The notes under the pieces were generated by a model. It had not been told where the DNA came from and searched no databases. It was given only the letters and a program-made list of their open reading frames with translations. From assembly GCA_014649555.1 (NCBI GenBank), contig BMTG01000012.1, forward strand, positions 62,001-126,000: DNA of 64,000 bases, given 5' to 3'. Within the stretch, counting starts at the first letter, position 1, and each line of letters begins with the position of its first letter. The DNA comes from Streptomyces globisporus (GTDB lineage: Bacteria; Actinomycetota; Actinomycetes; Streptomycetales; Streptomycetaceae). Position numbers and translations under genes: made by a program. Positions 41,280 through 50,615 of this stretch are shown here, in pieces.

Positions 41280-41316
41280 GTGCGCTCGGGCAGGCCGGGT
41301 TGGCGCGGGCCCACGC

Positions 41317-41836
41317 TCAAGCGCCGCCCGGGGCCAAGCCGCCCCGCAGCAAAGCGAGATACGCGTCGGCAGCCGCAGCCCTCCGCTCCACCGGATGCTC
41401 CCCCACCGCATGCACCAGCCCGCACAACAGCTTCAGCAGATTCTCACCGGTGAGCGCGGGGACCGGGTGCACCAGCCCGAGCAGGCCCGAGACGGCCGCG
41501 ACCAGCTCCCCCTTGGCCCGGCTCAGCGACTCCGTCTCGTCGGACCCGGTGATCAGCACGTCGATGAGACCGGGCCGGGCCAGGGCCGCCGCGAGCGCCG
41601 TGCGCAGAAAGTCCACGAGGGCCGAGGCGGGATCGGGCCGCCCGTGGGCCTCCTCGGCCGCGTCGGCGAGTTGGCGCACCGCCTCCTCCAGGACGGCTCT
41701 CCAACATCGCCCGCTGCGTGGGGAAGACCCGGTAGACCGTCCCGACCCCCACGCCCGCCCTGCGCGCGAGTTCGTTGAGGGTGAGCCCGGTCTCCCCGTC
41801 GGCGACGGCCCCGTCATGACCGTCGTGTTCGTCCAT
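41317..41836 (-). pseudogene. TetR-family regulator, truncated and frameshifted
   Basis: Recognisable TetR remains. The recognition helix region LTLNELARRAGVGVGTVYRVF then PTQRAMLE is in one frame and AVLEEAVRQLADAAEEAHGR with the rest of the ligand domain is in the next; an extra T at 41698 separates them. The first 20-25 residues (helix 1) are missing: upstream of the ATG at 41836 the DNA is the coding start of a hydrolase on the other strand. With both defects it is unlikely to bind DNA. Confidence 0.82.
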
Positions 41837-42565
41837 GGAGTGCCGGAAACCCCCGCCGTCTGGAATGCCCTCCGGGAGCGGATCGACCGCCCCACCCTGG
41901 CCCTGCGGCTGCCCGGATTCGGCAGCCCCCGACCGGCCGGCCTGGTGGACAAGGAGGCGTACGCCGCCTGGCTCGCCGACGAACTGCGCGCGCTCGGCGG
42001 ACCGGTGGACCTGGTCGGCCACGACTGGGGCGCGCACCTGGCGATGCGGGTCGTCTCCGCGTACGACGTCCCGGTGCGCAGCTGGGTGTCGGACGTGGCC
42101 CACGGCTGGCACCCCGGCTACCGGTGGCACGAGGCGGCCGTCCTCTTCCAGCAGAGCCCGCAGGGCGAGGAACTGCTCGCGTCGCTGCGCGCCGACTCCC
42201 CCGACAGCCCGTCCTTCGGCGACTTCCTGCGCCCCCGCGGGATGAGCGCCGAACTGGCGACCGAGGTCGACGCCGTGCACGACGAGGTGATGAGCGCGGC
42301 CGTCCTCGCGCTCTACCGGTCGGCCCGGCCCCACCTCCACGCCGACTGGGGCCGGGAGTTCGGCGGCCCCGCCCCGGCGCCCGGGCTCGTCCTCGTCCCG
42401 ACCGGCGATCCGATGGCACAGCCCGCGCTGGACCACGAGGTGGCCGCCCGCCTCGGAGCGCGGACGGAGGAACTGGGCGGACTCACCCACTACTGGATGC
42501 TCCAGGACCCCGACCGGGGAGCGGAGGCGCTGGAGCGCTTCTGGGCGGCGTGCGCATCCGCCTGA
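41816..42565 (+). CDS. Alpha/beta hydrolase, haloalkane dehalogenase/epoxide hydrolase-like
   Basis: A 249-aa alpha/beta-hydrolase starting MTVVFVHGVPETPAVWNALR. The nucleophile elbow is GHDWGAHLA with Asp70, as in dehalogenases and epoxide hydrolases, not Ser; the late His is in GGLTHYWMLQDP. Substrate unknown. No ribosome site precedes the ATG, and its first 20 bp overlap the decayed tetR gene head-to-head. A deletion that removed both promoters and the tetR 5' end would explain this, so expression of this gene is doubtful. Confidence 0.85.
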   Translation: MTVVFVHGVPETPAVWNALRERIDRPTLALRLPGFGSPRPAGLVDKEAYAAWLADELRALGGPVDLVGHDWGAHLAMRVVSAYDVPVRSWVSDVAHGWHPGYRWHEAAVLFQQSPQGEELLASLRADSPDSPSFGDFLRPRGMSAELATEVDAVHDEVMSAAVLALYRSARPHLHADWGREFGGPAPAPGLVLVPTGDPMAQPALDHEVAARLGARTEELGGLTHYWMLQDPDRGAEALERFWAACASA

Positions 42566-42578
42566 ACGGAGACGCACG

Positions 42579-42621
42579 GAGGGCCCTTGGCCCGGAGCGC
42601 GGCTCCGGGCCGAGGGCCCTC
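42579..42621. terminator. Bidirectional terminator between hydrolase and gcl
   Basis: GAGGGCCC-tt-GGCCCGGAG and CTCCGGGCC-ga-GGGCCCTC pair around a 5-nt loop: a 17-bp stem with one symmetrical internal mismatch, sited between two convergent stop codons. Confidence 0.9.
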
Positions 42622-42637
42622 GTCGGTGACGGGTCCG

Positions 42638-44422
42638 TCAGGAAGCCGTCAGGGGGCGGATCGCCGTCGGGGCGTGGGACGGGTCCGTCGCCAGGTCCTC
42701 GAACTCGTTCACCGACGCGATGTCGGTCCCGCTCATCGCGATGTTCGTGACCCGCTCCAGGATCGCCTCGACGACGACCGGGACGCGGAACTCCGCCGCC
42801 AGCTTCTTCGCCTCCTCGAAGGCCGGCAGCAGCTGGTCCGGCTCGGTGACCCGGATCGCCTTGCAGCCGAGGCCCTCGACGACCTTGACGTGGTCGACGC
42901 CGTAGACGCCCAGCTCCGGGGAGTTGAGGTTCTCGAATTCCAGGTTGACCTGGAAGTCGATGTCGAAGTTGCGCTGGGCCTGGCGGATGAGCCCCAGGTA
43001 GGAGTTGTTCACCAGGACGTGGACGTACGGGATGCGGTGCTGCGCGCCGACCGCCAGCTCCTCCAGCATGAACTGGAAGTCGTAGTCGCCGGAGAGGGCG
43101 ACGACCGTGCCCTCCGGGTCCGCGGTGGCGACACCCAGCGCGGCCGGGATCGTCCAGCCCAGCGGACCCGCCTGGCCGCAGTTGATCCAGTGGCGCGGCT
43201 TGTACACGTGCAGCATCTGCGCGCCCGCGATCTGGGAGAGCCCGATCGTGGTGACGTAACGGGTCTCCGGGCCGAACGCCCGGTTCATCTCCTCGTACAC
43301 GCGCTGCGGCTTGAGCGGCACGTTGTCGAAGTGCGTCTTGCGCTGGAGGGTCGCCTTGCGCTCCTGCGTGGAGGCGGCCCAGGCCGAGCGGTCCTTCAGC
43401 TCGCCCGCGGCCTTCAGCTCGCGCGCCACCTCGACGAAGAGCGTCAGCGCGGCCTTGGCGTCGGAGGCGATGCCGAGGTCCGGGGCGAAGATCTTGCCGA
43501 TCTGGGTGGGCTCGATGTCGACGTGGACGAAGGTGCGGCCCTGGGTGTAGACGTCCAGCTTGCCGGTGTGGCGGTTGGCCCAGCGGTTGCCGATGCCGAG
43601 GACGAAGTCGGACTCCAGGAAGTTCGCGTTGCCGTAGCGGTGCGAGGTCTGCAGGCCCACCATGCCGGCGTTCAGCTCGTGGTCGTCGGGGAGGATGCCC
43701 CAGCCCATCAGGGTCGGGATGACCGGGACGCCGGTCAGCTCGGCGAACTCCACGAGCAGCTCGGAGGCGTCGGCGTTGATGATGCCGCCGCCCGCGACGA
43801 GCACCGGGCGCTCCGAGGCGTTCAGCATCTGCACGGCCCGCTCGATCTGCTTGCGGGAGGCCGCGGGCTTGTGCACCGGGATGGGCTCGTACAGCTCGGG
43901 GTCGAACTCGATCTCGGTGAGCTGGACGTCGATCGGCAGGTCGATGAGGACCGGTCCGGGGCGGCCGGTGCGCATCAGGTGGAAGGCCTGCTGGAAGACG
44001 CCGGGGACCTGCGCGGCCTCCAGGACGGTGGTCGCGGCCTTGGTGACCGGCTTGGCGATCGAGGAGATGTCGACGGCCTGGAAGTCCTCCTTGTGCAGGA
44101 CGGCCGTCGGCGCCTGGCCGGTGATGCAGAGGATCGGGATGGAGTCGGCGATGGCCGAGTACAGCCCGGTGATCATGTCGGTGCCCGCGGGGCCCGACGT
44201 ACCGATGCAGACGCCGATGTTGCCGGCCTTGGCCCGGGTGTACCCCTCCGCCATGTGGGAGGCGCCCTCGACGTGGCGGGCCAGCGTGTGGTTGACCCCG
44301 CCGGAGGCCTTGAGGGCCGCGTAGAAGGGGTTGATCGCCGCGCCCGGAACGCCGAACGCGTTGCTGACGCCTTCGCGCTTCAGGATCTCAACTGCCGCTC
44401 GGGCAGCGGTCATACGAGGCAT
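42638..44422 (-). CDS. gcl: Glyoxylate carboligase
   Basis: Joins two glyoxylates to tartronate semialdehyde and CO2 (EC 4.1.1.47) using ThDP. The 594-aa protein has the three thiamine-enzyme domains and the Gcl hallmarks [16 protein letters not shown] and [20 protein letters not shown] near the N-terminus, where the usual catalytic Glu is naturally absent, and the ThDP/Mg segment [19 protein letters not shown] with [14 protein letters not shown] at 44422 follows AGGAG by 6 nt. Although transcribed apart from hyi-glxR, it makes their substrate and shares their operator. Confidence 0.96.
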   Translation of the reverse strand: MPRMTAARAAVEILKREGVSNAFGVPGAAINPFYAALKASGGVNHTLARHVEGASHMAEGYTRAKAGNIGVCIGTSGPAGTDMITGLYSAIADSIPILCITGQAPTAVLHKEDFQAVDISSIAKPVTKAATTVLEAAQVPGVFQQAFHLMRTGRPGPVLIDLPIDVQLTEIEFDPELYEPIPVHKPAASRKQIERAVQMLNASERPVLVAGGGIINADASELLVEFAELTGVPVIPTLMGWGILPDDHELNAGMVGLQTSHRYGNANFLESDFVLGIGNRWANRHTGKLDVYTQGRTFVHVDIEPTQIGKIFAPDLGIASDAKAALTLFVEVARELKAAGELKDRSAWAASTQERKATLQRKTHFDNVPLKPQRVYEEMNRAFGPETRYVTTIGLSQIAGAQMLHVYKPRHWINCGQAGPLGWTIPAALGVATADPEGTVVALSGDYDFQFMLEELAVGAQHRIPYVHVLVNNSYLGLIRQAQRNFDIDFQVNLEFENLNSPELGVYGVDHVKVVEGLGCKAIRVTEPDQLLPAFEEAKKLAAEFRVPVVVEAILERVTNIAMSGTDIASVNEFEDLATDPSHAPTAIRPLTAS

Positions 44423-44481
44423 GGAAGCTCCTGCTCGGGATTGGTGGAGTCGGGCTCTGTCGCGCCACCTGAGAGCACCAA

Positions 44482-44548
44482 TTCCGTATTACGGAAACTT
44501 AGTTCTGCTATATGGAAGCAATCTAGAAGCTGGGGCGATCGCAGTCAA
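44482..44548 (-). promoter_or_regulatory. gcl promoter with tandem TTCCG-N5-CGGAA operators
   Basis: On the minus strand: -35 TTGACT (44548-44543), 17 bp, -10 TAGATT (44525-44520), then TTCCA-TATAG-CAGAA (44517-44503) and the perfect TTCCG-TAATA-CGGAA (44496-44482), centres 21 bp apart. The sites cover the expected start point, so binding should repress. Confidence 0.78.
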
Positions 44549-44682
44549 GGGCGTACACCGCCGCACGCGCCGCACGAAGTACGTCGATCCCCTCCCCAGA
44601 GCCTCGCTCCTGGTGGACGATGGGGTGACGAGTCAGGCACGGAGCGGAGTCGGTCGCGCGGCCGTGCCGGAGGGAGAGATAC

Positions 44683-45393
44683 GTGGAGTCCGTGCCGGTC
44701 CGGTGCCCCGTCTGCAGCCGGGACCACGCCTACAGCACCCCGGCCTACCCCTGCCCGTGCGGCATGCCCACCGCCCCGCCGCTGCTGGCCGGCGCCCCGG
44801 CGGTCCGGGTCGGCCACCGCAGCTGGAACGACGTCTGGGTCACCGTCCGCTGCTCGTCCTGCGCCCGGGAGGACCAGTGGCCGCAGCCCGAGCTGTGCTG
44901 CCCGTGCGGCACCGTCCTGCGGATACCGGTGCGCCCCGTGGCCACCGCCGGGTCCCCCGCCGCACCGGTCTCGCCGGCCCACATCCCCCTGCCGCGCACC
45001 GCCGCGCACCCGCGCCCCGCATTCAGCCCGATGACGATCCGTACGAGCCACGACGCGGTGAGCACGGCCGGCCTGTATCTGACCTGGCTCGGCTACCGGG
45101 ACGTCGGCCGGCCCGGCGCGGGCCCGGCCTCCAGCATCGATCTGCGGGGCGACGGCGTCATCGCCCGGGTCGACTCCAGCACCCGCCCGGCCACGCTGCG
45201 CGCGATCGAGACCCTCTGGCTCAACGCGCTGGGCACCTCGGCGACCGGGGTGTTCTTCTCCCTCGCGGGGTACGCCCCCGACGCCCGGGCCCGCGCGGAC
45301 GGCGTCGGTCTTCCGCTCTTCGTGCTGGACCTGACCGGAACCCCTCAGCCGGTGAACAGCCCGGCCGACGAGCTGGTCAGCACGGGCGCCTGA
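44683..45393 (+). CDS. Double zinc-ribbon protein with restriction-endonuclease-like C-terminus
   Basis: A 236-aa protein. Residues 8-30 (CPVC ... CPCG) and about 57-80 (CSSC ... CPCG) are two four-cysteine ribbons. A linker rich in Pro and Ala leads to a C-terminal domain (about 120-230): GLYLTWLGYRDVG, GDGVIARVDSS, a helix TLRAIETLWLNALG, then GVFFSLAGYAPDARARADGV and LPLFVLDLTG. This order resembles Mrr-type nuclease folds, but the usual D-(E/Q)xK active site is not clear (VIARVDSS where VVQVK would be expected), so it may bind but not cut DNA. GTG at 44683 follows GGGAG by 7 nt. Confidence 0.7.
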   Translation: MESVPVRCPVCSRDHAYSTPAYPCPCGMPTAPPLLAGAPAVRVGHRSWNDVWVTVRCSSCAREDQWPQPELCCPCGTVLRIPVRPVATAGSPAAPVSPAHIPLPRTAAHPRPAFSPMTIRTSHDAVSTAGLYLTWLGYRDVGRPGAGPASSIDLRGDGVIARVDSSTRPATLRAIETLWLNALGTSATGVFFSLAGYAPDARARADGVGLPLFVLDLTGTPQPVNSPADELVSTGA

Positions 45394-45475
45394 ACGGACG
45401 GCCCGGGCACCGCCCGGGGAGGCGGATCCGGCCACCCGCGTACCGGTCCGGCCTCCGGCGCGGCACACTGAGTAC

Positions 45476-46105
45476 ATGCGTATCCGCTCCGCCAGACGCT
45501 CGGATCTCCCGGTGCTCCAGGACATCGAGCGCGCCGCAGGGGAACCATTCCGCGCCCTGGGCATGGCCTTCGTGGCCGATGACGATCCGCCCCCGCTCGA
45601 CCTGCTGGAGAGCTACCGGCAGGCAGGCCGTTGCTGGGTGGCCACCGACCCCCTCTCCGCCACCGGCGACCGGCCGCTCGGCTATGTGCTCGCCGACCCC
45701 GTCGACGACGCCCTGCACATCGAGCAGGTCTCGGTCGACCCCGCCGCCGCCCGCCGGGGTATCGGCCGGGACCTCATCGCCCATCTCGCCGCCCTGGCCG
45801 CGCGGCGGGGCATGACGGCGCTCACCCTGACCACTTTCACCGACGTGCCGTGGAACGCCCCGTACTACGCCCGGATCGGCTTCCGGGTCCTGGCCGAGGG
45901 CGAACTCACCGACGGGCTCCGCGCGATCCGCGCCGAGGAGGCCCAGCACGGCCTCGACCGCTGGCCCCGGGTCTGCATGCGACGCGAACTGTCGCCCGTC
46001 CCCCGGCCGTCACCTGCCCCGAAGCCCGCGAAGACCCCACCGGTTCCGGACACTTCGGGGGCCGCCGACGATTCGGGAGCCCTCGCTGTCAGTGGCGGCG
46101 CGTAA
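45476..46105 (+). CDS. GNAT-family N-acetyltransferase
   Basis: A 209-aa acetyltransferase. The acetyl-CoA-binding motif A reads HIEQVSVDPAAARRGIGRDL near residues 82-101, with NAPYYARIGFRVL as motif B. The last 40 residues are a Pro/Ala/Ser-rich tail without predicted fold. Acceptor substrate is unknown; a protein N-terminus, amine or aminoglycoside are all possible. Separated by 82 bp from the zinc-ribbon gene. Confidence 0.88.
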   Translation: MRIRSARRSDLPVLQDIERAAGEPFRALGMAFVADDDPPPLDLLESYRQAGRCWVATDPLSATGDRPLGYVLADPVDDALHIEQVSVDPAAARRGIGRDLIAHLAALAARRGMTALTLTTFTDVPWNAPYYARIGFRVLAEGELTDGLRAIRAEEAQHGLDRWPRVCMRRELSPVPRPSPAPKPAKTPPVPDTSGAADDSGALAVSGGA

Positions 46106-46114
46106 GCTGTGCGC

Positions 46115-46312
46115 ATGGCTTTACTCCCCGACAGCTCCCACCCCGCAGACCGCCCCGCGCCCGCCGCCGAGCAGGCCAACGAGGCCATCCGCGCGCTCGT
46201 CGACGCCACCGGACCGGACTGGTCCGCCGTGGAGGCGGCGACGTACGAGGTGCTGCTCATCGAGTGGGCAGCGGCGACCAGGGGCGGCCCCGACATCATC
46301 GAAGCCGCCTGA
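46115..46312 (+). CDS. Small hypothetical protein
   Basis: A 65-aa acidic protein starting MALLPDSSHPADRPAPAAEQ, with a helical second half (ANEAIRALVDATGPDWSAVE, then ATYEVLLIEWAAATRGG). It starts 9 bp after the acetyltransferase stop and has coding-like composition. No family is recognised. A GTG at 46109 is an alternative start. Its closeness to the GNAT gene suggests co-transcription. Confidence 0.55.
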   Translation: MALLPDSSHPADRPAPAAEQANEAIRALVDATGPDWSAVEAATYEVLLIEWAAATRGGPDIIEAA

Positions 46313-46334
46313 CCCGGCGCCCCGCCCATCCCTC

Positions 46335-47942
46335 TCAGTCCGCGTACGTCTCGCGCAGTTCGATCTTGCGGACCTTCCCACTGACCGTCATCGGGAAGGT
46401 CTCCAGGATCCGCAGCCTGCGCGGGATCTTGTAGTGCGCGAGCCGCTCCCGGCAGTGCTCGGTGAGCTCCTCCAGGGTGGGCGGTTCGGCCGGGTCCCGG
46501 GGGATGACGCAGGCCAGGATCTCCTCGCCGTAGCGCTCGTCCGGGACCCCGACCACCTGCACGTCGGCGATCTTCGGGTGGCCGTGCAGGAACTCCTCGA
46601 TCTCCCTCGGGTACACGTTCTCGCCGCCCCGGATGATCATGTCCTTGATCCTGCCGACGACCTGGACATAGCCGTCCTCGCCCATGACCGCGAGGTCCCC
46701 CGTGTGCATCCACCGCCCCGCGTCGATCACCTCGGCGGTGCGGTCGGGCTGGTCCCAGTAGCCGAGCATCACGCTGTAGCCCCGGGTGCGCAGCTCGCCC
46801 GAGCTGCCGCGCGGCAGCGTGACGCCGGTGACCGGGTCGACGACCTTGACCTCGATGTGCGGCAGCACGCGGCCCACCGTGCCGGTGCGGCGCTCCAGGT
46901 CGTCGTCGCGGCGGGTCTGGGTGGAGACGGGTGAGGTCTCCGTCATGCCGTAGCAGATCGACACCTCGGCCATGTGCATCTCGGCGACGACCCGCTTCAT
47001 CACCTCGGCCGGGCAGGGGGAACCGGCCATGATCCCGGTGCGCAGCGAGGAGAGGTCGTACGCGGCGAAGTCCGGCAGGTTCAGTTCGGCGATGAACATG
47101 GTGGGCACCCCGTACAGCGAGGTGCAGCGCTCCCGCTGCACGGCGGCGAGCACGGCGGCGGGTTCGAAGGACGGGCCGGGGATGACGATGCAGGCGCCGT
47201 GCGAGGTGGCCGCGAGGCTGCCCATCACCATGCCGAAGCAGTGGTAGAAGGGCACCGGGAGGCAGACCCGGTCCGCCTCGGTATAGGCGATCGTCTCCCC
47301 CACGAAGTAGCCGTTGTTGAGGATGTTGTGGTGGGAGAGCGTCGCGCCCTTGGGGAAGCCGGTGGTGCCCGAGGTGTACTGGATGTTGACCGGGTCGTCG
47401 CAGGACAGCTCCGCCTCGCGGGCGGCCAGTTGTTCGCGTGTGACGGCGGGGGCGGCCGCGGTCAGCTCCGCCCAGGACGGATCGCCGATGTAGTGGACGG
47501 CCCGCAGGCCGGGGCAGTTGCCGCGGACCTCCTCGACGAGGGCGCGGTAGTCGCTGGTGCGGTGGGAGAGCGAGGCGATCAGCAGGGAGATGCCCGCCTG
47601 CTTCAGGACGAACTCCACCTCGTGGGCGCGGTAGGCCGGGTTGACGGTGACCATGACGGCCCCGATCCGGGCCGTGGCGTACTGGACGAGCACCCACTCG
47701 GGGCAGTTGACCGCCCAGATGCCGACCCGGTCGCCCTTCGCCACCCCCGACGCCATCAGGGCCCGCGCCAGCTCGTCGACGTCCGCGACGAATTCCGTGT
47801 ACGTCCAGCGCCGACCCGAGGCCACGTCGACCAGGGCCTCGCGGTCGCCGTGCACGGCGGCCGTCCCGTCGAGGTTGCGGCCGATGGTGTCGCCGAGCAG
47901 CGCGGTGTCGCCGGTGCCGTGCGCGTACGAGAGCAGGCTCAC
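46335..47942 (-). CDS. Fatty-acyl-CoA synthetase family protein (AMP-binding)
   Basis: A 535-aa adenylate-forming ligase. P-loop [20 protein letters not shown] (near 180-200), the YGMTETSP motif near 320, the [18 protein letters not shown] hinge near 425 and the C-terminal catalytic Lys in [14 protein letters not shown]. It should activate a medium or long-chain acid to acyl-CoA. GTG at 47942 overlaps the stop of the upstream synthetase gene by GTGA, so the two are translated together. Confidence 0.93.
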   Translation of the reverse strand: MSLLSYAHGTGDTALLGDTIGRNLDGTAAVHGDREALVDVASGRRWTYTEFVADVDELARALMASGVAKGDRVGIWAVNCPEWVLVQYATARIGAVMVTVNPAYRAHEVEFVLKQAGISLLIASLSHRTSDYRALVEEVRGNCPGLRAVHYIGDPSWAELTAAAPAVTREQLAAREAELSCDDPVNIQYTSGTTGFPKGATLSHHNILNNGYFVGETIAYTEADRVCLPVPFYHCFGMVMGSLAATSHGACIVIPGPSFEPAAVLAAVQRERCTSLYGVPTMFIAELNLPDFAAYDLSSLRTGIMAGSPCPAEVMKRVVAEMHMAEVSICYGMTETSPVSTQTRRDDDLERRTGTVGRVLPHIEVKVVDPVTGVTLPRGSSGELRTRGYSVMLGYWDQPDRTAEVIDAGRWMHTGDLAVMGEDGYVQVVGRIKDMIIRGGENVYPREIEEFLHGHPKIADVQVVGVPDERYGEEILACVIPRDPAEPPTLEELTEHCRERLAHYKIPRRLRILETFPMTVSGKVRKIELRETYAD

Positions 47943-49615
47943 TTCAGGTCTCCCTCGTCGTACTCGGCGCCGGTGCCGAGAGCGGTGCGTTCGCGGAGTT
48001 CGATGCGGCGGATCTTGCCCGAGACGGTCTTGGGCAGTTCCGCGAACTCCAGCCTGCGGATGCGTTTGTACGGGGCGAGGACCGCCCGGGAGTGCTCGAA
48101 GAGGATCTTCGCCGTTTCCGGCCCCGGCTCCCAGCCCTCCGCGAGCACGACGTACGCCTTCGGGACGGCGAGGCGGAGCGGATCGGGGGCGGGTACGACG
48201 GCGGCCTCGGCGACCGCTTCGTGTTCCAGCAGGGCGCTCTCCAGCTCGAACGGCGAGATCTTGTAGTCGGAGGCCTTGAACACGTCGTCGGCGCGGCCGA
48301 CATAGGTGATGTAGCCGTCCTCGTCGCGGGCGCCGATGTCCCCGGTCCGGTAGTAGCCGCCGGCCATCGCCTCGGCCGTGCGGTCGGGGTCGCCGTGGTA
48401 GCCGGTCATCAGGCCGACGGGGCGGTCGGCGAGGTCGAGGGAGATCTCCCCCTCGACCGCCCCGGGCTGCCCGGTCACCGGGTCGAGGAGTTCGACGGTG
48501 AAGCCGGGGCTCGGGCGGCCCATGGAGCCGGTCTTGAGGGGCTGGCCGGGGCTGTTGGCTACCTGGACGGCGGTCTCGGTCTGGCCGAAGCCGTCCCGGA
48601 CGGTGACGCCCCACTCCCGCCGGACCGTCTCGATGACCTCCGGGTTCAGCGGCTCTCCGGCTGCGACGACCTCACGCGGCGGGGTGGCCAACTGGCCCAG
48701 GTCCGCCTGGATGAGCATCCGCCAGACCGTGGGCGGGGCACAGAAGCTGGTGATGCCCGAGCGGTCCATCTCGGCCATCAGGCGGCCCGCGTCGAAGCGG
48801 GTGTAGTTGAAGATGAAGACGGTGGCCTCGGCGGTCCACGGAGCGAAGAGGTTGGACCAGGCGTGCTTGGCCCAGCCGGGCGACGAGATGTTCAGATGGA
48901 CGTCGCCGGGCTTGAGGCCGATCCAGTACATCGTCGCCAAGTGGCCCACGGGGTAGGAAACATGGGTGTGCTCGACCAGCTTGGGGCTGGCGGTGGTGCC
49001 CGAGGTGAAGTAGAGCATCAGCGGTTCGTCCGCGTCCGTCTCCCGGCCGGGCGTGAACCCGGCGGGCGCGTCGGCCGCCTCGGCGTACGACCGCCAGCCC
49101 GCCACCTCCTCGCCGACCGCGATCCGCGTGTAACGACCGGGGACCTCGTCGAACTTCGCGGTGTCCGCGTCCCGCACCAGCACATGGCGCACCCGCCCGC
49201 GCTCCACCCGGTCGCGCAGGTCGGCGGGGCCGAGCAGCGGGGTCGCGGGGATGACGACGGCCCGCAGCTTCATCGCGGCGAGCGCGGTCTCCCACAGCTC
49301 GACCTGGTTGCCGAGCATCACCAGGATGCGGTCGCCCTCCCGTACACCCTGCGCCTTCAGCCAGTTGGCGGTCCGGTCGGAGCGCTCCGACATCGCGGCG
49401 AAGGACACCTCGGTGCGCCGGCCGTCCTCCTCCACGATGTGCAGAGCGGTGCGGTCGTTGTTCTCGGCGATGACGTCGAACCAGTCCAGCGCCCAGTTGA
49501 AGTGGTCCGCCCGCGGCCAGCGGAAGCCGGCGTACGCCCGCTCGTAGTCCTCGCGGTGCTCCAGCAGGAAGTCCCGGGCGGCCCGGAACGTCTCGGTCGC
49601 GCTGGTTGCCGACAT
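47939..49615 (-). CDS. Medium-chain acyl-CoA/benzoate-CoA-type synthetase (AMP-binding)
   Basis: A 558-aa ligase of the ACSM/acetyl-CoA synthetase-like branch: [20 protein letters not shown] near the N-terminus, P-loop [46 protein letters not shown] and catalytic Lys in [15 protein letters not shown]. Its partner gene overlaps by 4 bp. Two different acyl-CoA synthetases in one operon suggest breakdown of a mixed or branched/aromatic acid. A LuxR-type regulator with a GAF-like domain is divergent and may control them. Confidence 0.92.
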   Translation of the reverse strand: MSATSATETFRAARDFLLEHREDYERAYAGFRWPRADHFNWALDWFDVIAENNDRTALHIVEEDGRRTEVSFAAMSERSDRTANWLKAQGVREGDRILVMLGNQVELWETALAAMKLRAVVIPATPLLGPADLRDRVERGRVRHVLVRDADTAKFDEVPGRYTRIAVGEEVAGWRSYAEAADAPAGFTPGRETDADEPLMLYFTSGTTASPKLVEHTHVSYPVGHLATMYWIGLKPGDVHLNISSPGWAKHAWSNLFAPWTAEATVFIFNYTRFDAGRLMAEMDRSGITSFCAPPTVWRMLIQADLGQLATPPREVVAAGEPLNPEVIETVRREWGVTVRDGFGQTETAVQVANSPGQPLKTGSMGRPSPGFTVELLDPVTGQPGAVEGEISLDLADRPVGLMTGYHGDPDRTAEAMAGGYYRTGDIGARDEDGYITYVGRADDVFKASDYKISPFELESALLEHEAVAEAAVVPAPDPLRLAVPKAYVVLAEGWEPGPETAKILFEHSRAVLAPYKRIRRLEFAELPKTVSGKIRRIELRERTALGTGAEYDEGDLK

Positions 49616-49673
49616 GTGCCCTCCTCATTACGGACCGGTCGCCTAACATCATGTAAACAGTGACCCAGGTCTC

Positions 49674-49695
49674 ACCACCCCCGGACGGGGGTGGT
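49674..49695. promoter_or_regulatory. 22-bp palindrome in the synthetase/LuxR divergent gap
   Basis: ACCACCCCCG-GA-CGGGGGTGGT is a perfect inverted repeat midway between the two divergent starts. It could be an operator for the LuxR protein or a structural hairpin in its leader. Confidence 0.4.
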
Positions 49696-49745
49696 CCGCT
49701 CCCCCGTCCGGAGGAGCTGCGCGGGCCGGGTGGAGGGGCGTCGGA

Positions 49746-50588
49746 GTGCCGGAAGCGGTCGATGCGGTGGAGATGCAGGCAGCGCTGCTGAGGCTGCGCC
49801 GCACGAGCGGACTTCCCGTGGTGTTCGGCGGGCTGCTGTCGGACGCGCGCCACGCGCGGATCGCCGAGCTGAACGGGGCGCAGACCAGCGCCCTGCGGGG
49901 TCTCGTCATCTCCTCCGGGAGCGGCCTCGGCGGCAAGGCCATTGCGCTGTCCCGGCCCTGCGCCGTGACGGACTACGCCACTTCCCGCCACATCAGCCAT
50001 GAGTACGACGCGGCGGTGGCGGCGGAGGGCCTGCGTTCGGTCGTCGCGGTCCCCGTCGTCGTCCGGCGTGCGGTGCGGGGCGTGCTGTACGGGGCGCTGC
50101 GTACGCCGGTGACGCTCGGCGACCGGACGTTCGACGCGGTGGTGGCGGCGGCCCGTGATGTGGAGCAGTCGCTCGCGGTACGGGACTCGGCACGGCAGTT
50201 GCTGGCGGCGGGCCGGGAGCGGGTGAGCGATCCGGACGCGGTGCCGGGTGCGTGGGAGGACGTACGCGAGGCCCACCGCGACCTGCGCGCCCTGGTTCCC
50301 AAGGTCGTGGACCCGACCCTGCGCGACGAGCTGCTGGAGGTCTGCGGGCGGCTCGCCTCGGCGTCGGGGGCCAAGGCGTCCCCGGCCCGGGAGGTCCGCC
50401 TCGCGCCGCGCGAGGTGGACGTGGTGGCGTGCGTTGCGGCGGGCGCGACGAACGCGGCGGCGGCCGAGCGGCTGGGGCTGCGGCCCGAGACGGTGAAGGG
50501 GTATCTGCGGTCCGCGATGCGGAAGCTGGGAGCGCACACCCGGCTGGAGGCGGTGGTGGCGGCCCGCCGGGCGGGGCTGCTGCCCTGA
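49746..50588 (+). CDS. LuxR-family regulator with GAF-like domain
   Basis: A 280-aa regulator. Residues about 10-150 form a GAF-like sensing domain (TSGLPVVFGGLLSDARHARI, LRSVVAVPVVVRRAVRGVLYG); a helical linker leads to a C-terminal LuxR helix-turn-helix (LAPREVDVVACVAAGATNAA, then ETVKGYLRSAMRKLGAHTR). It is divergent from the acyl-CoA synthetase pair, so an acyl-CoA or aromatic-acid effector is a reasonable guess. GTG start at 49746. Confidence 0.87.
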   Translation: MPEAVDAVEMQAALLRLRRTSGLPVVFGGLLSDARHARIAELNGAQTSALRGLVISSGSGLGGKAIALSRPCAVTDYATSRHISHEYDAAVAAEGLRSVVAVPVVVRRAVRGVLYGALRTPVTLGDRTFDAVVAAARDVEQSLAVRDSARQLLAAGRERVSDPDAVPGAWEDVREAHRDLRALVPKVVDPTLRDELLEVCGRLASASGAKASPAREVRLAPREVDVVACVAAGATNAAAAERLGLRPETVKGYLRSAMRKLGAHTRLEAVVAARRAGLLP

Positions 50589-50615
50589 CCTGACCTCGGG
50601 CCGCCGGTCGCGCGC

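Noticed and set aside
46335-48614. A 759-codon frame for the acyl-CoA synthetase
   Set aside because: The first 224 codons are Arg/Pro-rich and overlap the upstream synthetase in another frame. The true start is GTG 47942, at a GTGA overlap.
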